Positions 18,178 through 27,556 of a stretch of 45,050 nt of DNA are shown here, piece by piece (within the stretch, counting starts at the first letter, position 1; the number at the start of each line of letters is the position of its first letter). The notes beneath the pieces are model-generated. The model made no database searches. It saw nothing but the letters and a program-made list of their open reading frames with translations, and had not been told where the DNA came from. Where the stretch lies: positions 1 through 45,050 of the forward strand of contig JAIRWI010000048.1 of assembly GCA_031269095.1 (NCBI GenBank), read 5' to 3'. This stretch comes from Holosporales bacterium (GTDB taxonomy: Bacteria; Pseudomonadota; Alphaproteobacteria; RUG11792). A program made the position numbers and the translations under genes.

Positions 18178-18597
18178 ATGAAAAATATGCAATTTATTTT
18201 AAAAATAGAAAAAGAAAAGGAACTATTACTAAGCTCAATCGATGCCAATATAGAATTTTATTCGGCTTCAGATTTTAAAATAACAAGAAATATAAATAAT
18301 GAAAAAATAGATTTCCCCGGAGAAATTGATGGTATTAAATACAGATGTTTTATAGAAACAAATGATTTTCCAGCTATAAATCTTTTAAAGATTGGAGAAG
18401 TATATGAAATATATTCGACAATACCGTTTAGACAAAAGAACGGTGTGGAGATTTCGAGAAAACACATACCTAATTCTTTGGAAAAAATTGAAGGAGGATA
18501 CGTTATGTTTAGGCCAATATTAAAAATGTACCTTATAAATTATCAATCTAATAACTTTGGAAAGTTTAGCTGGAATTTTGAATTTGAAGAAATATAA
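18178..18597 (+). CDS. Hypothetical protein, 139 aa
   Basis: I do not recognise this protein. It has no signal peptide or membrane helix. It is Lys/Glu/Asn/Ile-rich with alternating hydrophobic residues that suggest a beta-rich fold (FPGEIDGIKYRCFIETNDFP, about 46-65). It is very probably real: a near-ideal Shine-Dalgarno (AAGGAGA, 18164-18170) lies 8 bases before the ATG, and the frame is clean. It lies between a repeat cluster and dnaN on the same strand, 171 bp upstream of dnaN, with a separate promoter-like sequence in between. A phage or GTA origin is possible but unsupported. Confidence 0.7.
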   Translation: MKNMQFILKIEKEKELLLSSIDANIEFYSASDFKITRNINNEKIDFPGEIDGIKYRCFIETNDFPAINLLKIGEVYEIYSTIPFRQKNGVEISRKHIPNSLEKIEGGYVMFRPILKMYLINYQSNNFGKFSWNFEFEEI

Positions 18598-18727
18598 ACG
18601 AGATAACGAAAAAGAATTTAATATTTTCTCGATTTTATAAAAGCAATATCCATCGTGTTCGGTAATTTTGCTAAAATTTAAAATGTATCTTATTAAAAAT
18701 AACTGTGAAAATTGCTTCATGACATAT

Positions 18728-18759
18728 TATAATGTCCTATTGTATAGGAATATAGGAAG
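18728..18759 (+). promoter_or_regulatory. -10 element and ribosome binding site of dnaN
   Basis: TATAAT at 18728-18733 sits in a small inverted repeat (GACAT/ATGTC, 18721-18736). AGGAAG at 18754-18759 lies 9 bases before the dnaN ATG. The -35 region is weak. Confidence 0.4.
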
Positions 18760-18768
18760 ATTGATTTT

Positions 18769-19926
18769 ATGAAATTTACTATAGAGAAAAAACTTTTAGA
18801 AAAGGTTATGAGTCATGCTGTCGGTATAATCGAACGAAAGCAGACTGTCCCAATTCTTGGGTACGTTCTTATGGAATCGTCTTCAGTTGACAATACTATT
18901 AAGATCACTTCTACAAATATGGACTTGACGATTGTTGATGTGGTAAAGGCAGAAGTGGAACAATCCGGAATATATTGTGTCGCAGCCAACCTCTTGTATG
19001 ATATAACCAAAAAAATGAAAAATAATTCAAAAATTACTGTGTCTTTTGATGAAGCCAAAGGATCTGTAGTGATAATCTCAAATAATTCTAGTTTTGATAT
19101 ACACTATATGAACAAGGATAATTTTCCCCCTATTATTGATGCAACTTACGACGTTAAATTTTTATTAAATTCTGAGGTTCTTAAAAAATCTATAAATATT
19201 GCGAAAGTTGCTATGCTTCAGGACAACACCAGGTTTCACTTAAATGGAATTAACATGCATTATGAGAATGATCTCGGGGTAAATAAATTGCGCTTTGTTG
19301 CCACTGATCTTTTTAGGATCTCTTGCGTTAGTGTCTTAGCTCCAAATGAATCTCAAAGTATGCCGTCTATTATAGTATCTAAAAAAACTGTGGGAGAAAT
19401 ATTAAAACTGATCGAAGATACTGCGGCTGATGAAGTATGTCTTTCGATTTCCGATACAAGAATCTGTTTCCAATTAAGTGATGACAGTATAAATACAGAG
19501 TTTTCGAGCAGACTTATTAATGGAACTTTCCCAGAATATAAGAGCGCTCTCGAAGTATCAAACGATAAAATACTTTTAGTAAATACTGAAGATTTTATTG
19601 ACGCAATAGATAGGGTGAGTACCGTAGTCATGGATAGTACTAATTCAATAAGGCTAGATATTCAAAGTGATAAACTTATATTAAATGGAGTAAGTAGAGA
19701 ACTTGGTTCTGCAACCGAAGAAGTAGAGGCGTCTTTTAATGCGTTCGAACCTATGACTATTTGCTTCAATGGAAAATATTTAATGGAGATTCTTGAAAAG
19801 ATAGAAACAAAAGAGGTGAAGTTTTTACTTGCAGAGAGTTCTTCCTCAACAATTATCGAACCATCAGAAAAAACTGGACAGGATATGTTATTTGCAATTA
19901 TGCCAATAGAAGTAGTAAAAAATTAG
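18769..19926 (+). CDS. dnaN: DNA polymerase III beta subunit (sliding clamp)
   Basis: 385 residues, three repeated clamp domains as expected of the dimeric ring that tethers polymerase III. Recognisable family segments are RKQTVPILGYVLMESS (about 23), NDKILLVNTEDFIDAIDRVS in the third domain, and the C-terminal end DMLFAIMPIEVVKN, close to the conserved terminal peptide-binding pocket (usually MP-M-R-L). dnaA, recF and gyrB are not adjacent, so the classical dnaA-dnaN-recF order is broken. The other clamp-associated gene in the window is hdaA, 3 kb downstream. Confidence 0.96.
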   Translation: MKFTIEKKLLEKVMSHAVGIIERKQTVPILGYVLMESSSVDNTIKITSTNMDLTIVDVVKAEVEQSGIYCVAANLLYDITKKMKNNSKITVSFDEAKGSVVIISNNSSFDIHYMNKDNFPPIIDATYDVKFLLNSEVLKKSINIAKVAMLQDNTRFHLNGINMHYENDLGVNKLRFVATDLFRISCVSVLAPNESQSMPSIIVSKKTVGEILKLIEDTAADEVCLSISDTRICFQLSDDSINTEFSSRLINGTFPEYKSALEVSNDKILLVNTEDFIDAIDRVSTVVMDSTNSIRLDIQSDKLILNGVSRELGSATEEVEASFNAFEPMTICFNGKYLMEILEKIETKEVKFLLAESSSSTIIEPSEKTGQDMLFAIMPIEVVKN

Positions 19927-20090
19927 TACAATTTAGCGAATTTTGTATAGTTCTTCTATATTATTTCTTCGTTTCTTTTAAAAAAAATAAAATTCTCGAA
20001 ATAAATTTCGATATTGGGGTCTATGTTTCTCTATAGTTGTAAAAAAAGTGTAATTATTATAATTTTTTCTTTTTTCTAGTCTAAAAATAC

Positions 20091-20133
20091 TGTATAATGT
20101 TCTCTAAGGTTTAGTTCTTTTAGTTTTTTGGAG
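20091..20133 (+). promoter_or_regulatory. mucR -10 element and ribosome binding site
   Basis: TG-TATAAT at 20091-20098 is an extended -10 about 45 bases before the coding region. GGAG at 20130-20133 lies 9 bases before ATG 20143 and decides that start over an in-frame TTG at 20128, which overlaps the GGAG itself. Confidence 0.5.
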
Positions 20134-20142
20134 ACAGAAGTA

Positions 20143-20580
20143 ATGTCAGAAAATTTGACACCACAAGAAATAATGGCATATGTTACAGAAATATCATCTG
20201 CGTATCTAGCTGGAAATAATGTTTCAGCGGAAGATATCCCAGTTATAATGAAAAAAGTGTTTAATACAGTTGCTGAAATTGGTAGAGATGCTAACAATAT
20301 TAAACATAGACCAGCTCTAACACCTGCCGTTCCAGTTGAAGAATCGATCCACGATGATTATATAATCTGCTTGGAAGATGGAAAAAAGCTTCAGATGTTA
20401 AAAAGGCATTTGAATACGGTATATAATATGAGCATTGAGCAATATAAAGAAAGATGGGCTCTCCCCATAGATTATCCAGCGGTTTCACCAAATTATGCAA
20501 AAAGAAGAAGTGACATAGCAAAAACAACAGGGCTTGGTAGTACCGGGCGCAAAAGAACTGGCGGACTCAAAATCGCTTAG
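20143..20580 (+). CDS. mucR: MucR/Ros-family transcriptional regulator
   Basis: 145 residues from ATG 20143. The C-terminal DNA-binding region has the family signature: DDYIICLEDGKKLQMLKRHL, NMSIEQYKERWALP, DYPAVSPNYAKRRSDIAK and a Gly-Leu-Gly end. Ros proteins carry a CxxC/HxxxH-type zinc finger. Here the second Cys is Asp and one His is Tyr, as in many MucR proteins, so zinc binding is uncertain. The family silences AT-rich and horizontally acquired genes and, in Caulobacter, helps CtrA-linked cell-cycle control. In Brucella and Sinorhizobium it controls host-interaction genes. A perfect hairpin follows the gene. Confidence 0.93.
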   Translation: MSENLTPQEIMAYVTEISSAYLAGNNVSAEDIPVIMKKVFNTVAEIGRDANNIKHRPALTPAVPVEESIHDDYIICLEDGKKLQMLKRHLNTVYNMSIEQYKERWALPIDYPAVSPNYAKRRSDIAKTTGLGSTGRKRTGGLKIA

Positions 20581-20604
20581 TATATAAATAAAGATATTAC
20601 GCAG

Positions 20605-20646
20605 AATAACGTTATTCATTCTTTAGTGAATAACGTTATTTTCGTA
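20605..20646. terminator. Perfect 14-bp inverted repeat after mucR
   Basis: AATAACGTTATTCA (20605-20618) and TGAATAACGTTATT (20627-20640) pair fully around an 8-base loop. Only a short T stretch follows. It is the likely end of the mucR transcript, and each arm contains the palindrome AATAACGTTATT, so a protein-binding role is also possible. Confidence 0.55.
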
Positions 20647-20714
20647 TGGGCTGTATTTTTTTCAGGAAATGCGTTTTTAGATTCTGTTTTTAGGACTCTG
20701 TTTTATGCCCATAC

Positions 20715-20823
20715 TATAGTTGTTCCAGTTAACATTGACATCGACAAATGTATCTAAAATATCAGTAATTCTTGGGATAAGTTTTTTTGAAAAATTATCT
20801 CTTTGCTAACTGGAGAGAGTATA
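20715..20823 (+). repeat. Family A repeat unit, complete
   Basis: TATA, gttgttccagttaacattga, core acatcgacaaatgtatct, right end ctttgctaactggagagag, TATA. It is one of the best-preserved copies. Confidence 0.85.
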
Positions 20824-20917
20824 GTTGACTTGAGGAGATCAACAAAAATGCTAAATCCATACAATTCCTTGAAATATATTTAAAAAAATTAACTTATTGC
20901 CAACTAGAACGAGTATA
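20820..20917 (+). repeat. Family B repeat unit, shortened left end
   Basis: It begins at the TATA that ends the A unit, continues gttgactt...atcaacaaaaatgc, and ends gccaactagaacgagtata. Confidence 0.75.
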
Positions 20918-20989
20918 TTTAAAACTGATTAACATTTATTGAATTTCAGTGTAAAATAGCGAAATAACTGAAAATAGAAAGTTATATGT

Positions 20990-22078
20990 ATGTTATATGG
21001 AGTTAGATCGTTAATTATCAAAGAAATGCACGATATGCTTCGCGAACCAAAGAGTGCTGGGATGATTTTCGCTCCAATTATTATTTTTTTAACTCTTTTT
21101 GTTTTTGCGACTACAAAGGATGTTGAAAACACATCAATCGTTGTACTTAATAATGATGCAGGGGTGCATAGTACAAATATCCTAGAAAGGATTGTTAGTA
21201 CCAATACGTTTAAAGATACCTATTATGTCCATAATCAAAAAGATTTTAATAAATGCATTAATACAGAAAAAGCGTTTATTGGGATTATATTTCCTGAATC
21301 TTTTTCGAAAAATATTTATTCTGGAGGGAAAACCGATATACAGATCGTAACTGATGGAAGACGTACAAATTCAGCAGTTATTGCTCAGGGATATATTTTA
21401 AAAATGATTTCCAATAACAAAGTTTCTGGAGTTAATATGAGGACGTGGTATAACCCAAACAAGGATCCTGTATGGTTTTCAGTGACTAATTTAATATGTA
21501 TGCTAATTGCTAGCCAAGCTATATCGATTGTTGCTTTGGCGATTGCTAGGGAAAAAGAGGTTGGAACATTTGATCAGCTTTTAGTTACACCAATTAGTCC
21601 TTTTGGTATTCTTCTAGGGAAGATTATGCCTGGTATCATGATAAGCATGTTTATGGGATTTTTTGTGATGTTTTTTGCACATTATGTTTACAGTGTGCCC
21701 ATTCGAGGTAGTATTTTGCTTATGTTCATATCTATGCTGGTGTATGTTATTGCCGTCGTGGGGGTTGGGGTTCTTGTTTCAGCTTTCGCAAATACACAAC
21801 AGCAGGCAAGTCTTGGGATGTTCGTCCTTCTACTGCCCATTATGAGTTTATCTGGTATAGCAAGTCCAGTTGAGGGAATTACCAATTCGTTTTTTAGATT
21901 ATTTGCGAAGTGTAATCCTATTGTTTATGCAAATAGACTGGTTAAAGGGATTATGATAAAAAACATGACTCTACACGATGCATGGCTCAATATTTATCCA
22001 CTTCTTATTATATCATTTGTTTTGCTTTCAGTTTCGTCAATTGTTTTTGTAAGAACTCATAAAATAAAAATTATTTAA
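20990..22078 (+). CDS. ABC-2 type transporter permease, orphan
   Basis: 362 residues with the ABC-2/YhhJ-like layout. One N-terminal membrane helix (about 23-40, MIFAPIIIFLTLFVFATT) is followed by a periplasmic domain of about 130 residues, then five C-terminal helices from about residue 170. The conserved connector EKEVGTFDQLLVTPISPFGI lies after the second helix. Such permeases export drugs or envelope components together with an ATPase and usually an HlyD-type adaptor. Neither is adjacent, so the partners must be encoded elsewhere. The Shine-Dalgarno is weak. A nearby out-of-frame ATG at 20986 makes the exact start uncertain by a few codons. Confidence 0.88.
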   Translation: MLYGVRSLIIKEMHDMLREPKSAGMIFAPIIIFLTLFVFATTKDVENTSIVVLNNDAGVHSTNILERIVSTNTFKDTYYVHNQKDFNKCINTEKAFIGIIFPESFSKNIYSGGKTDIQIVTDGRRTNSAVIAQGYILKMISNNKVSGVNMRTWYNPNKDPVWFSVTNLICMLIASQAISIVALAIAREKEVGTFDQLLVTPISPFGILLGKIMPGIMISMFMGFFVMFFAHYVYSVPIRGSILLMFISMLVYVIAVVGVGVLVSAFANTQQQASLGMFVLLLPIMSLSGIASPVEGITNSFFRLFAKCNPIVYANRLVKGIMIKNMTLHDAWLNIYPLLIISFVLLSVSSIVFVRTHKIKII

Positions 22079-22194
22079 ACGAAAGGAGGGAAAACCTTTC
22101 TCATGAGAGAATAAACACTAACAAATTGAATTATTGGGTTGTTTTTTGTAATATGTGTGTAGGTTTCGCTTTCTTCCGTAATTAAGGAGCAAAT

Positions 22195-22719
22195 ATGAAT
22201 TTACCGCTTATGCCAAGAGCAACTGCTATTTGGCTTGTTGAACATACTTCATTAACATTTGCTCAAATCGCTGACTTTTGTGGACTTCATATGCTTGAAG
22301 TTGAGTCAATAGCAGACGGAGAAACTGAATCTTGTATGATAGGATTTGATCCTATCGTTTCTTCGCAATTAACAATGGAAGAAATAAAAAGGTGCGAAGC
22401 TGATCCACAGACAAGCCTAAAGTTAAATTTTAATCCGCATTTAGAGGAAATACGAAGCAAGCGTACGTCTGCAAAATACACCCCCCGTTCGAAACGGCAG
22501 GATAAACCGGATGCTATAGCTTGGATTATTAAGTATTACCCGGAGATGCCAGAGTCTGATATATGCAATCTTATTGGGACTACAAAATCTACTATAAAAA
22601 TGATTCGAAACAAAACTTATAAAAATTTTGCCAAAATAGTGGCAAAAAGCCCTGTGGTTCTTGGGCTTTCTTCAGAAGCTGAATTGGATTTTGTAATCGC
22701 TAAACTATCAAGGGAGTAA
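22195..22719 (+). CDS. trcR: Cell-cycle transcriptional regulator TrcR (DUF1013 family)
   Basis: 174 residues matching the alphaproteobacterial DUF1013/TrcR family: MPRATAIWLVEHTSLTFAQI at the start, FCGLHMLEVESIADGE, and the C-terminal helix-turn-helix-like segment KPDAIAWIIKYYPEMPESDI with IGTTKSTIKMIRNKTY. The family is a conserved regulator tied to the alphaproteobacterial cell-cycle network. AAGGAG precedes the ATG. It ends 6 bases before the ferredoxin gene, so trcR-fdx-hdaA form one transcript. Confidence 0.9.
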   Translation: MNLPLMPRATAIWLVEHTSLTFAQIADFCGLHMLEVESIADGETESCMIGFDPIVSSQLTMEEIKRCEADPQTSLKLNFNPHLEEIRSKRTSAKYTPRSKRQDKPDAIAWIIKYYPEMPESDICNLIGTTKSTIKMIRNKTYKNFAKIVAKSPVVLGLSSEAELDFVIAKLSRE

Positions 22720-22725
22720 ACTTTT

Positions 22726-23034
22726 ATGAGTATAAAAATTATTTTTAATAGAGCTGGAAAAATAACAGAAGCTGTGGCGGAAGTCGGGGATACTCTTCTC
22801 GAAACTGCCCACAAAAATGGTATAAAACTTTTTGGGGGATGCAGTGGAGCCGGAGTGTGTGGAACATGCCATATTCTTGTGGAGGAGAGTTATTTGAATA
22901 AAATTAATCCCCCAACGGATGAAGAGCTGGATATTTTTGATATTTTTCCAAATTTTTCCTCAAATTCCAGATTGGCTTGCCAGGTTATAGTTTCAGATTC
23001 AGCCCATGGGATGACGGTTACGATACCATCCTGA
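22726..23034 (+). CDS. fdx: 2Fe-2S ferredoxin, ISC/adrenodoxin type
   Basis: 102 residues. Cluster ligands are visible in GGCSGAGVCGTCHI (C-x5-C-x2-C) plus a fourth Cys in SRLACQVIVSD. This is the vertebrate-type ferredoxin pattern used for Fe-S cluster assembly and for electron supply to biosynthetic enzymes. It lies between trcR and hdaA with very short gaps and not beside iscS/hscA, so its partner genes are elsewhere. Confidence 0.94.
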   Translation: MSIKIIFNRAGKITEAVAEVGDTLLETAHKNGIKLFGGCSGAGVCGTCHILVEESYLNKINPPTDEELDIFDIFPNFSSNSRLACQVIVSDSAHGMTVTIPS

Positions 23035-23055
23035 TAAAACTAAGCTGTGCTAACA

Positions 23056-23718
23056 ATGTTGTATAAGCAAAATACACTTCCAATGTCCTGGAGTTTATCC
23101 TATAAACTGGATGAATTTGTAGTCACAAAGTGTAATAGGTATGCTTTTGAATGGCTTTCCAAGTGGCCACTAAAGATAAACGAAAATTTTGCCTGTATTA
23201 TTGGGGAAAGTGGTTCAGGAAAAACTAATTTGGCTTGGATTTGGGCAAAACGGATGGATGCTACTTTTTTAACTGCTAATAGCATCAGTGATACATGGTT
23301 TGAAATATCACCTGAGAAAAATAAATATTTTGTACTTGATGACATAGATGAAGTAGACGATGATATTTTACTGTTTTTTATATATAATTCTATTAAGGAG
23401 AACAATGCTTATCTCCTTCTTACAGCAAAAAACCCTCCAATTAAATGGAATATAAAACTTGTAGATCTTAAGTCTCGCATATTCACGATCAGTATGTTAA
23501 ATATACAAAGACCAAATGAAGAGGCTATATTAGGGATAATAAGGCAGATACTTAAACAACGGGGTCTAAGAATAAGTGATTCTGCGATTGGTTATATTAT
23601 TAATAATATGGAACGTTCATACGAAGCAATAATGCATTTGATGAGCAAAATTGAGGAAAATTTGGATAGAAAAAATGAAATTACGTTGAATTTTGTCAAA
23701 AAAATTATTGATTTGTGA
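23056..23718 (+). CDS. hdaA: HdaA-like DnaA-family AAA+ ATPase
   Basis: 220 residues from ATG 23056 (a GTG at 23047 is also in frame; neither has a good Shine-Dalgarno). The AAA+ core has Walker A IIGESGSGKTNLAWIWA and Walker B FVLDDIDE. The protein lacks DnaA domain IV, which fits Hda rather than DnaA. Near the N terminus QNTLPMSW resembles the clamp-binding motif of Hda proteins (QLxLPL). Known role: with DNA-loaded beta clamp it stimulates ATP hydrolysis by DnaA and so prevents re-initiation. The clamp gene dnaN is on the same strand about 3 kb upstream. Confidence 0.85.
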   Translation: MLYKQNTLPMSWSLSYKLDEFVVTKCNRYAFEWLSKWPLKINENFACIIGESGSGKTNLAWIWAKRMDATFLTANSISDTWFEISPEKNKYFVLDDIDEVDDDILLFFIYNSIKENNAYLLLTAKNPPIKWNIKLVDLKSRIFTISMLNIQRPNEEAILGIIRQILKQRGLRISDSAIGYIINNMERSYEAIMHLMSKIEENLDRKNEITLNFVKKIIDL

Positions 23719-23722
23719 AATT

Positions 23723-23765
23723 TATACTCATTCTAGTTAGCAACGGAGTGATTTTTAAAACTATA
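23723..23765 (-). repeat. Family B terminal fragment
   Basis: On the plus strand: tatactcattctagttagca, then gatttttaaaactata. It is the right third of a B unit, ending exactly at the internal TATA of family B, where an inverted A unit begins. Confidence 0.65.
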
Positions 23766-23867
23766 CTCTCTCCAGTTAGCGAAAAGATGATTTTTTTAAA
23801 ACCTATCCCCAGAAATATTGATGTTTTAGTACATTTGTCGATATCAATGTTAACTGGAACAAGTATA
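23762..23867 (-). repeat. Family A repeat unit, complete, inverted
   Basis: 106 bp, TATA to TATA. Plus-strand ends are ctctctccagttagc and gatatcaatgttaactgg. The core acatttgtcgatatc is intact. Confidence 0.85.
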
Positions 23868-23910
23868 ATTTTTGAAATCATTTTTCCCCGAATCATTGAG
23901 TTTTTTTTTA
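23866..23910 (+). repeat. Family D fragment
   Basis: atttttgaaatcatttttcc, then aatcattgag, matches the inner part of the D unit at 29520. It starts at the TATA ending the A unit. Confidence 0.45.
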
Positions 23911-23993
23911 TGCTTTCTCAGTGTTAGCAATAGGAGTTAATTTTATAGGCACATTCTCCGGAATTGAAGAGGTTTTTGTATTTATCTGAGAGT

Positions 23994-24102
23994 TATACTC
24001 ATTCTAGTCTGCAATGGGGGATTTTTTTTAAAGCTATATTCTTTGGAATTACAGGAGTTTTTGGTATTTTTGTTAACACTGAAGTTAAGTAAAACAGCTA
24101 TA
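23994..24102 (-). repeat. Family B repeat unit, complete, inverted
   Basis: TATA, ctcattctagtctgcaatgg, aaagctata, then ggtatttttgttaacactga, then cagctata. Confidence 0.75.
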
Positions 24103-24184
24103 AGTGTATAAGCATGGCTAAAATTATCGGTTTTTATACAGGAACGTTCACTTGGAAAATAAAATTTTTGATTTATATCCCCCA

Positions 24185-24260
<76 letters not shown>

Positions 24261-24283
24261 TTTATTACACCTAAAACAACAAA

Positions 24284-24361
24284 TGGGGCGAGTGATCGGA
24301 ATTGAACCGACGACCTCCAGAGCCACAATCTGGCGCTCTAACCAACTGAGCTACACCCGCC
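24284..24361 (-). tRNA. tRNA-His (anticodon GTG)
   Basis: Acceptor GCGGGTG pairs with CACTCGC. An extra 5' G faces discriminator C, the identity pair of tRNA-His. Anticodon stem CCAGA/TCTGG encloses TTGTGGC (anticodon GTG). The T-arm has GGTTCAATTCC and CCA is encoded. Confidence 0.97.
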
Positions 24362-24495
24362 ATACTTAAGGCCAATAATACCCACAAGTAGGTATCATTG
24401 TGCATAATTTTATAATACTCGTCAAACAGATTTTATTTTAAAGGCGCTATATTGCTGTGTTAATCGCAATTGCTAGTTACTTATCAAAGATAACA

Positions 24496-24536
24496 TATAT
24501 CCCAAAACATAATGAGAAGTTGAATTTTTTATTATA
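24496..24536 (+). repeat. Family C repeat, short form
   Basis: tatatcccaaaacataatga, then gttgaattttttattata. The same block, inverted, is at 2347, 41815 and 42128. Confidence 0.5.
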
Positions 24537-24637
24537 GTTGTGCTAGTTGACTTCAGTATTAACAAAAATGCCAATCCCATGTGATTTCAAGGAATATATT
24601 TTAAAAAATTAATCCATTGCCAACTAGAATGAGTATA
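24533..24637 (+). repeat. Family B repeat unit, complete
   Basis: TATA, gttgtgctagttgacttcag, tattaacaaaaatgcc, right end gccaactagaatgag, TATA. Confidence 0.85.
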
Positions 24638-24736
24638 ACTGTTTTAATTGATATTAGTATTAACAAAGACATCAAAACCCATGTGATTTCAAGGAATATA
24701 GCTTAAAAATTCCCCTTACTAACTAGAGCGAGTGTA
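24634..24736 (+). repeat. Family B repeat unit, second in tandem
   Basis: It shares the TATA at 24634-24637 with the preceding B unit and ends ctaactagagcgagtgta. The two differ at many positions, so this is not a recent tandem duplication. Confidence 0.8.
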
Positions 24737-25023
24737 TCTCACTCCAGCGTTATGATGAGCAACAGCAGGATGTTTTTCCTAGGCTGTAGCCATTGGAATT
24801 GCAGGGGGAATACGTTTATATTTTTCTAAGATTAACAAAAGGTTAATTTTTTTTTAATTAGATTTGCTAAAACTGTGTATGTTTTTATATCGAATTGTTT
24901 TATCAAGTAGGTTCTAGTAGTATTCCCCTTAAAAATGCTGGCTAAGAGTATATTTTTTACATAAAACAGGAATCTTTCTTAAAATATGCTGTAAAATGAT
25001 AATTATATGCGATTCTAACGTAA

Positions 25024-26520
<1,497 letters not shown>

Positions 26521-26559
26521 AATTCTTCACGAAGTGAATTGTTTTTATTACTCGATTTC

Positions 26560-26650
26560 TAGTTAGTTCTAGGTTATCTTTTTCAAAGCTGTCTGGGATT
26601 AAGTGGGTATTTGCGTTTGTACCAGTTTGGTTGTCGAGTAAATCAATTTT
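26560..26650 (+). repeat. Family D fragment, decayed
   Basis: gtatttgcgtttgtaccagt followed by ttggttgtcgagtaa resembles the right half of the D unit at 29520 (tatttataccaacttggtta, then ccgagtta). Part of the block, attaagtgggtatttgcgtt, recurs at 27508-27527. Confidence 0.4.
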
Positions 26651-26671
26651 ATACCTGTTTGCACTAGATAA

Positions 26672-26763
26672 TATAGCTGTGCTAATTGACTTGAGAATCA
26701 ACAAAAATGCTAACTCCCGTGTAATTCTGAGGAGTATGGCTTAAAAAACTAATATGTTATCAA
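26672..26763 (+). repeat. Family B repeat unit, decayed right end
   Basis: TATA, gctgtgctaattgac, atcaacaaaaatgcta, then aattctgaggagtatggctt. The right terminal repeat is only vaguely preserved. Confidence 0.65.
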
Positions 26764-26883
26764 TACTGCTTTAGGTATTATTGATATAATTATGTCATAG
26801 GATTAAAAATAAAAGTATTGTATTTTGTTGTTTTTTATAATAAAATATGCACTATATCGTTTGTAAGTCATTTTGTTACTTAT

Positions 26884-27507
26884 ATGTCAGTAAGATCATC
26901 AATTTATACACTGCTTAGTGTTATTATTCTTAATTGTGCCGTACATTCTTCAGCCCCGCTCCTGCCAGAAGGAGTATCCCACCCTTGTGTTCTTGTTGAA
27001 AATTATCTGCCTCCTATCTCATTTCCATCAGATGTATCTGATGACTTTTGGGAAACTACCCACTATAGAATTTACAGTATGAAAAAATTACCTGGCATGA
27101 CGATACCATTTTGCTTTTTTTCACCACCAGTTTTCGAAGTTAAAACGCTAGATAAGTACTTTGAGGATTATTTCGAAAATCCAATACAAGAGAAAGAGAT
27201 AAGAGATTATGATCCGGCTGTTACGTATGACAGTTATAAAAAATTGATATACGAAGGAGAATTAGTGATTCTAAACAATCCTACTATTCAACTCATGTCG
27301 TCCGTTCTAAATAAAAAAACAATATTCCCAGAAGAATCAGAGCCAGATTTAGACATCCTTTTATGTGGAGAATCTCTTATTTTGGGCAGAAACATCACAT
27401 CACTGTCGCAAAAAAGTGGATTTGCAGTACTTAAAATGAACGATAAAATGACAATAATTCCCATTACTTCTATAAAAGGTGATGTGAATAGTCTTTACGC
27501 CCCTTAA
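26884..27507 (+). CDS. Secreted protein of unknown function
   Basis: 207 residues from ATG 26884. The frame stays open upstream to a TTG at 26818, but the first 22 residues would mask a normal signal peptide. From 26884 the N terminus reads MSVRSSIYTLLSVIILNCAV, a clear signal peptide with cleavage near HSSA. The mature part is acidic, Pro/Tyr-rich (ENYLPPISFPSDVSDDFWET) and has two short Cys/Phe-rich stretches. No family is recognised. It stands alone between repeats on the plus strand and is probably envelope-located or exported. Confidence 0.7.
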   Translation: MSVRSSIYTLLSVIILNCAVHSSAPLLPEGVSHPCVLVENYLPPISFPSDVSDDFWETTHYRIYSMKKLPGMTIPFCFFSPPVFEVKTLDKYFEDYFENPIQEKEIRDYDPAVTYDSYKKLIYEGELVILNNPTIQLMSSVLNKKTIFPEESEPDLDILLCGESLILGRNITSLSQKSGFAVLKMNDKMTIIPITSIKGDVNSLYAP

Positions 27508-27538
27508 TTAAGTGGGTATTTGCGTTTGTCTAAAAGTT

Positions 27539-27554
27539 AGCTAAAACGAGTATA
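27539..27554 (+). repeat. Family B right-end remnant
   Basis: tagctaaaacgagtata matches only the right terminus of family B. It lies just past the 3' end of the PAAR-like gene. Confidence 0.4.
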
Positions 27555-27556
27555 TT

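Larger units (their letters stand above)
20581..20989. other. Gene-free region between mucR and the ABC-2 permease
   Basis: It consists of the mucR hairpin, then a family A unit and a family B unit joined at a shared TATA (20715-20917), then 70 bases of AT-rich leader. No other gene is seen. Confidence 0.7.
23719..24184. other. Gene-free region with several repeat pieces
   Basis: It contains a B fragment joined to an inverted A unit, a D fragment, and an inverted B unit, listed separately. Open frames crossing this stretch consist only of repeat sequence and are not taken as genes. Confidence 0.65.
26521..26883. other. Gene-free region after atpD
   Basis: A small hairpin (TTCAC/GTGAA at about 26526-26538) followed by GTTTTT could end the atpD transcript. 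Next come a decayed D fragment (about 26560-26650) and a decayed B unit. The in-frame TTG at 26818 upstream of the next gene is not favoured as a start. Confidence 0.5.

Noticed and set aside
18769-23718. Replication origin near dnaN
   Set aside because: No dnaA gene and no cluster of DnaA boxes could be recognised; dnaN alone does not mark an origin in this scrambled gene order.
23715-23927. 70-residue open frame downstream of hdaA
   Set aside because: It consists entirely of B, A and D repeat sequence and has no ribosome site.
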